A DNA stretch of 5,764 nt, from NCBI GenBank assembly GCA_900769975.1, contig CAAGIR010000199.1, forward strand, positions 1 through 5,764, written 5' to 3'. This DNA comes from Spirochaetia bacterium. GTDB taxonomy: Bacteria > Spirochaetota > Spirochaetia > Treponematales > Treponemataceae. The notes below the pieces were generated by a model that did not search any database, was not told where the DNA came from, and saw nothing but the letters and a program-made list of their open reading frames with translations. Positions 4,544-5,764 of the stretch are shown one piece after another; the stretch's first letter is position 1; the number at the start of each line of letters is the position of its first letter. The position numbers were made by a program, and so were the translations under genes.

Positions 4544-5431
4544 ATGGCAGATGTTAAATGGATCAAAATTACAACGGATATCTTTGATGATGAAAAAATG
4601 CTTCTGATTGAAAGCCTTCCTGATGCAAATGCAATCATTGTTGTATGGTTCAAGCTTCTATGCCTTGCAGGGAAAATGAACAACAGTGGTGTTTTCATGA
4701 TGAATGATAGGATTGCATACACTGACAAAATGCTTTCAACCATCTTCAGGATGAATGAAGCAACAGTGCAGCTTGCGTTGCAGACATTTGAACAGTTTGG
4801 AATGATTGAATTGATTGATGGTGTTATTACTATTCCAAATTGGGGAAAACATCAGAATCTTGAACAGCTAGAAGCAAGAAGGAAATATCAGAAAGAATAT
4901 CACCGAGAATATCGAAAAAAACAAAAGTTATTAGCTGATAGTAAAGATTTACATAAACATTTACGCAATGATGATGTAAACAGCCTAGAAGAAGATATAG
5001 AAGAAGATAAGAATAAGAATAGAAAAGAAAAGATAGATTATCAACGTATCGTTGATATGTACAATGACACATGCGTGTCATTCCCAAGGCTGAAAACTTT
5101 ATCTGAAAATCGTAAAAAAGCTATCAAAGCAAGATTGAAAACATATTCATATGACGATTTCAAAACTTTATTTGAAAAAGCTGAAGCTTCTGATTTCCTG
5201 AAGGGCAAAAACAATAAAGATTGGTCAGCAACGTTTGATTGGCTTATTAAAGATTCTAATATGGCAAAGGTTCTTGATGGGAATTATGACAATCGTTCAG
5301 GAACAGGAAGAAAAGAAATAGTTCCTTCTTGGATGGACAAGCCAAAAAGAAAATCAGGCTTTCAGGGCAGAAACTATGATTTTGATGAACTTGAAAGGAA
5401 ATTAACAGGAAATCCTGCTGATGATCCCTGA
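4544..5431 (+). CDS. Phage replication initiator (replisome organizer family)
   Basis: This 295-aa protein has the N-terminal domain of phage replisome organizers: ADVKWIKITTDIFDDEKMLL (2-21), a winged-helix core (residues 22-95) and the hallmark IPNWGKHQN (97-105). Such proteins bind the phage origin, melt it and recruit host helicase. A highly charged linker follows (about 110-165: RRKYQKEYHREYRKKQK, then EEDIEEDKNKNRKEK). A conserved C-terminal block (166-250) includes NRKKAIKARLKTYSYDDFKT, SDFLKGKNNKDW and FDWLIKDSNMAKVLDGNYDN. The tail is basic, then acidic. The linker-coding DNA contains the repeats of a likely origin, as in lambda O. ATG 4544 follows GGTAGGG at 4532-4538. The stop lies in a hairpin and overlaps a micro-ORF. 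No helicase loader gene directly follows. Confidence 0.88.
   Translation: MADVKWIKITTDIFDDEKMLLIESLPDANAIIVVWFKLLCLAGKMNNSGVFMMNDRIAYTDKMLSTIFRMNEATVQLALQTFEQFGMIELIDGVITIPNWGKHQNLEQLEARRKYQKEYHREYRKKQKLLADSKDLHKHLRNDDVNSLEEDIEEDKNKNRKEKIDYQRIVDMYNDTCVSFPRLKTLSENRKKAIKARLKTYSYDDFKTLFEKAEASDFLKGKNNKDWSATFDWLIKDSNMAKVLDGNYDNRSGTGRKEIVPSWMDKPKRKSGFQGRNYDFDELERKLTGNPADDP
4986..5009 (+). repeat. Perfect tandem duplication of a 12-mer in the initiator gene
   Basis: TAGAAGAAGATA occurs twice head to tail (4986-4997 and 4998-5009) with no mismatch. It encodes the repeated peptide LEED-IEED in the charged linker. It opens an A/G-rich, almost C-free tract that continues to about 5038. The duplication may be an iteron of an origin or just a codon-level expansion of an acidic linker. 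Confidence 0.8.
5039..5057. repeat. Perfect inverted repeat, 8-bp arms, 3-base spacer
   Basis: TATCAACG (5039-5046) and CGTTGATA (5050-5057) are exact reverse complements around TAT. The dyad suits a dimeric DNA-binding protein or a short hairpin. It is the first of two adjacent dyads in the proposed origin. Confidence 0.85.
5063..5082. repeat. Perfect inverted repeat, 8-bp arms, 4-base spacer
   Basis: AATGACAC (5063-5070) and GTGTCATT (5075-5082) are exact reverse complements around ATGC. It lies five bases after the previous dyad, and their centres are about 24-25 bp apart, a little over two helical turns. The arm sequences of the two dyads differ, so they may bind different proteins. Confidence 0.85.
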
Positions 5432-5504
5432 CTTTCAAAATAAGGTCAGGGAACTGAAAGCCGAATTACAAGAGAAATATGGAAAGGAAAATAAACATGA
5501 TTGA
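5421..5504 (+). CDS. Micro-ORF overlapping both neighbours (27 aa)
   Basis: A 27-codon frame starts at ATG 5421 and stops at TGA 5502-5504. AGGAAA at 5407-5412 is a well-placed SD, eight bases before the start. The frame overlaps the end of the initiator gene by 11 bases and the start of the 61-aa gene by 8 bases, so it bridges the two exactly. The peptide begins MIPDFQNKVRELKAELQEKY and is strongly charged, with a heptad-like helical pattern. No homolog is recognised. It could be a real small protein, or a leader whose translation opens the hairpin at 5425-5452 and carries ribosomes to the next gene. Its small size leaves chance as an option. Confidence 0.45.
   Translation: MIPDFQNKVRELKAELQEKYGKENKHD
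5425..5452 (+). promoter_or_regulatory. Hairpin at the end of the initiator gene
   Basis: TCCCTGAC (5425-5432) and GTCAGGGA (5445-5452) are exact reverse complements. A T-G wobble and two further T-A pairs extend the stem to 11 bp with a 6-base loop CAAAAT (5436-5441). The initiator's TGA stop (5429-5431) lies in the 5' arm. No T-run follows, so it is not a standard intrinsic terminator. It may act as an mRNA stability element, a translational control, a partial terminator or a protein-binding site. Confidence 0.6.
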
Positions 5505-5682
5505 ACACATAAATGTAATTGACACATTAAGCGACCAAATAACCGCATTATTAGACTTAATGATGATGGCAGAGGAAGATGTTGATATTAAGAGCATTAA
5601 GATGGCAAGTGAAATGTGCCTGACTATGCATGATGAACTTATGGCAGAGGTTGACAAGATGAGTAAGGAACTAAAGGAGTGA
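5497..5682 (+). CDS. Small helical hypothetical protein (61 aa)
   Basis: This 61-aa frame starts at ATG 5497 behind the SD GGAAAGGAAA at 5481-5490. An ATG at 5479 in the same frame lies before that SD and is less likely. The protein is acidic, methionine-rich and probably all helical: IEHINVIDTLSDQITALLDL, then MMMAEEDVDIKSIKMASEMC, ending in a charged helix MAEVDKMSKELKE. The heptad pattern suggests a small helical hairpin or coiled coil. It lacks cysteine pairs and membrane segments. I do not recognise a family. It sits between the initiator and a probable DNA methyltransferase, in the same transcript. Confidence 0.65.
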   Translation: MIEHINVIDTLSDQITALLDLMMMAEEDVDIKSIKMASEMCLTMHDELMAEVDKMSKELKE

Positions 5683-5693
5683 TATAAACAACT

Positions 5694-5764
5694 ATGCAAA
5701 CAAAAAAAATAAAATGCGAAATATACAGAGATAGTATGCAAAATTACAAGAAATACGCAATACC
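5694..5764 (+). CDS. N-terminal start of a probable phage DNA methyltransferase (partial)
   Basis: A frame opens at ATG 5694, eleven bases after the previous stop, with the SD AAGGAG at 5674-5679, and runs off the right edge. Only 23 complete codons are visible, beginning MQTKKIKCEIYRDSMQNYKK. From memory this start resembles phage site-specific DNA methyltransferases of clostridial phages, in which the same opening is followed by the SAM-binding and D/N-P-P-Y catalytic motifs. None of those motifs lies in the window, so the call depends on recalled similarity of the first residues only. If right, the enzyme would modify phage DNA, for example against host restriction. Confidence 0.45.
   Translation, partial: MQTKKIKCEIYRDSMQNYKKYAI

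Larger units (their letters stand above)
4986..5082. other. Candidate phage replication origin inside the initiator gene
   Basis: Three elements lie in order: a perfect 12-bp tandem repeat (4986-5009), an asymmetric A/G-rich and easily melted tract (about 4986-5038), and two perfect inverted repeats (5039-5057 and 5063-5082) five bases apart. They fall in the part of the initiator gene that codes for its linker, where sequence is freest to vary, as with the lambda origin in gene O. Replisome organizer genes often carry their own binding sites. The placement and density of repeats support the call; binding has not been shown. Confidence 0.5.

Noticed and set aside
4884..4913. AATATC repeated three times with an exact 12-bp period, possible iterons
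   Set aside because: The period follows a four-residue repeat in the basic linker (KYQK-EYHR-EYRK) and the flanking bases differ, so protein repetition explains it as well.
5157..5210. GAAGCTTC palindrome in the initiator gene as an operator
   Set aside because: An 8-bp palindrome of common codons (GAA, GCT, TCT) is expected by chance in this length of DNA.
5651..5688. TTGACA followed by TATAAA, possible promoter before the methyltransferase
   Set aside because: The gap between the two boxes is 26 bases, too long for a sigma-A promoter; the TTGACA falls in codons of the 61-aa gene.
1..5764. CRISPR array, tRNA, rRNA, insertion sequence or attachment site
   Set aside because: No regularly spaced repeats, cloverleaf-like sequence, transposase gene or terminal repeats were seen; the window is almost entirely coding.

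Overview
This 5.8 kb window is a densely packed, one-direction early module of a phage or prophage from a low-GC Firmicute, most likely a gut clostridial (Lachnospiraceae-type) host. That assignment rests on AT-rich DNA, strong purine-rich Shine-Dalgarno (SD) sites (GAAAGGAG, AAGGAG), heavy use of AAA, GAA, ATT and GAT codons, and recalled resemblance of the proteins to clostridial phage families. No database search was possible. Every supported gene is on the + strand. Spacing runs from 32-base overlaps to a single 77-base gap, so the window reads as part of one long transcript. No integrase, repressor, structural or lysis gene is visible.

Left region (1-827): the C-terminal end of an unrecognised gene and four tiny accessory genes. 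These are a 45-aa acidic protein, a 25-aa single-span membrane peptide, a 69-aa four-cysteine zinc-ribbon-like protein and a 53-aa hypothetical. Two of them (25 aa and 53 aa) are short enough to be missed by routine gene calling.

Middle region (828-4339): after a 77-base gap with a hairpin that covers the SD comes a radical SAM enzyme resembling the spore photoproduct lyase family. A recombination and ssDNA-handling cassette follows: Gp157-like coiled-coil protein, Rad52-like single-strand annealing protein, NinB-like protein, HNH-type zinc protein, single-stranded DNA-binding protein and RusA-like Holliday junction resolvase. Together these would coat, anneal, exchange and resolve DNA during phage replication.

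Right region (4308-5764): a small winged-helix protein, then the replication initiator (phage replisome organizer type). Inside the initiator gene lie a perfect 12-bp tandem repeat, an A/G-rich tract and two adjacent perfect inverted repeats, which together look like the replication origin. The initiator's stop codon sits in an 11-bp hairpin that also overlaps a 27-codon micro-ORF with a good SD. A 61-aa hypothetical follows, and the window ends in the first codons of what is probably a DNA methyltransferase. No helicase loader or helicase gene directly follows the initiator here.

The items most worth a second look are the intragenic origin candidate, the radical SAM gene with its SD-covering hairpin, and the micro-ORF with hairpin at the end of the initiator gene.
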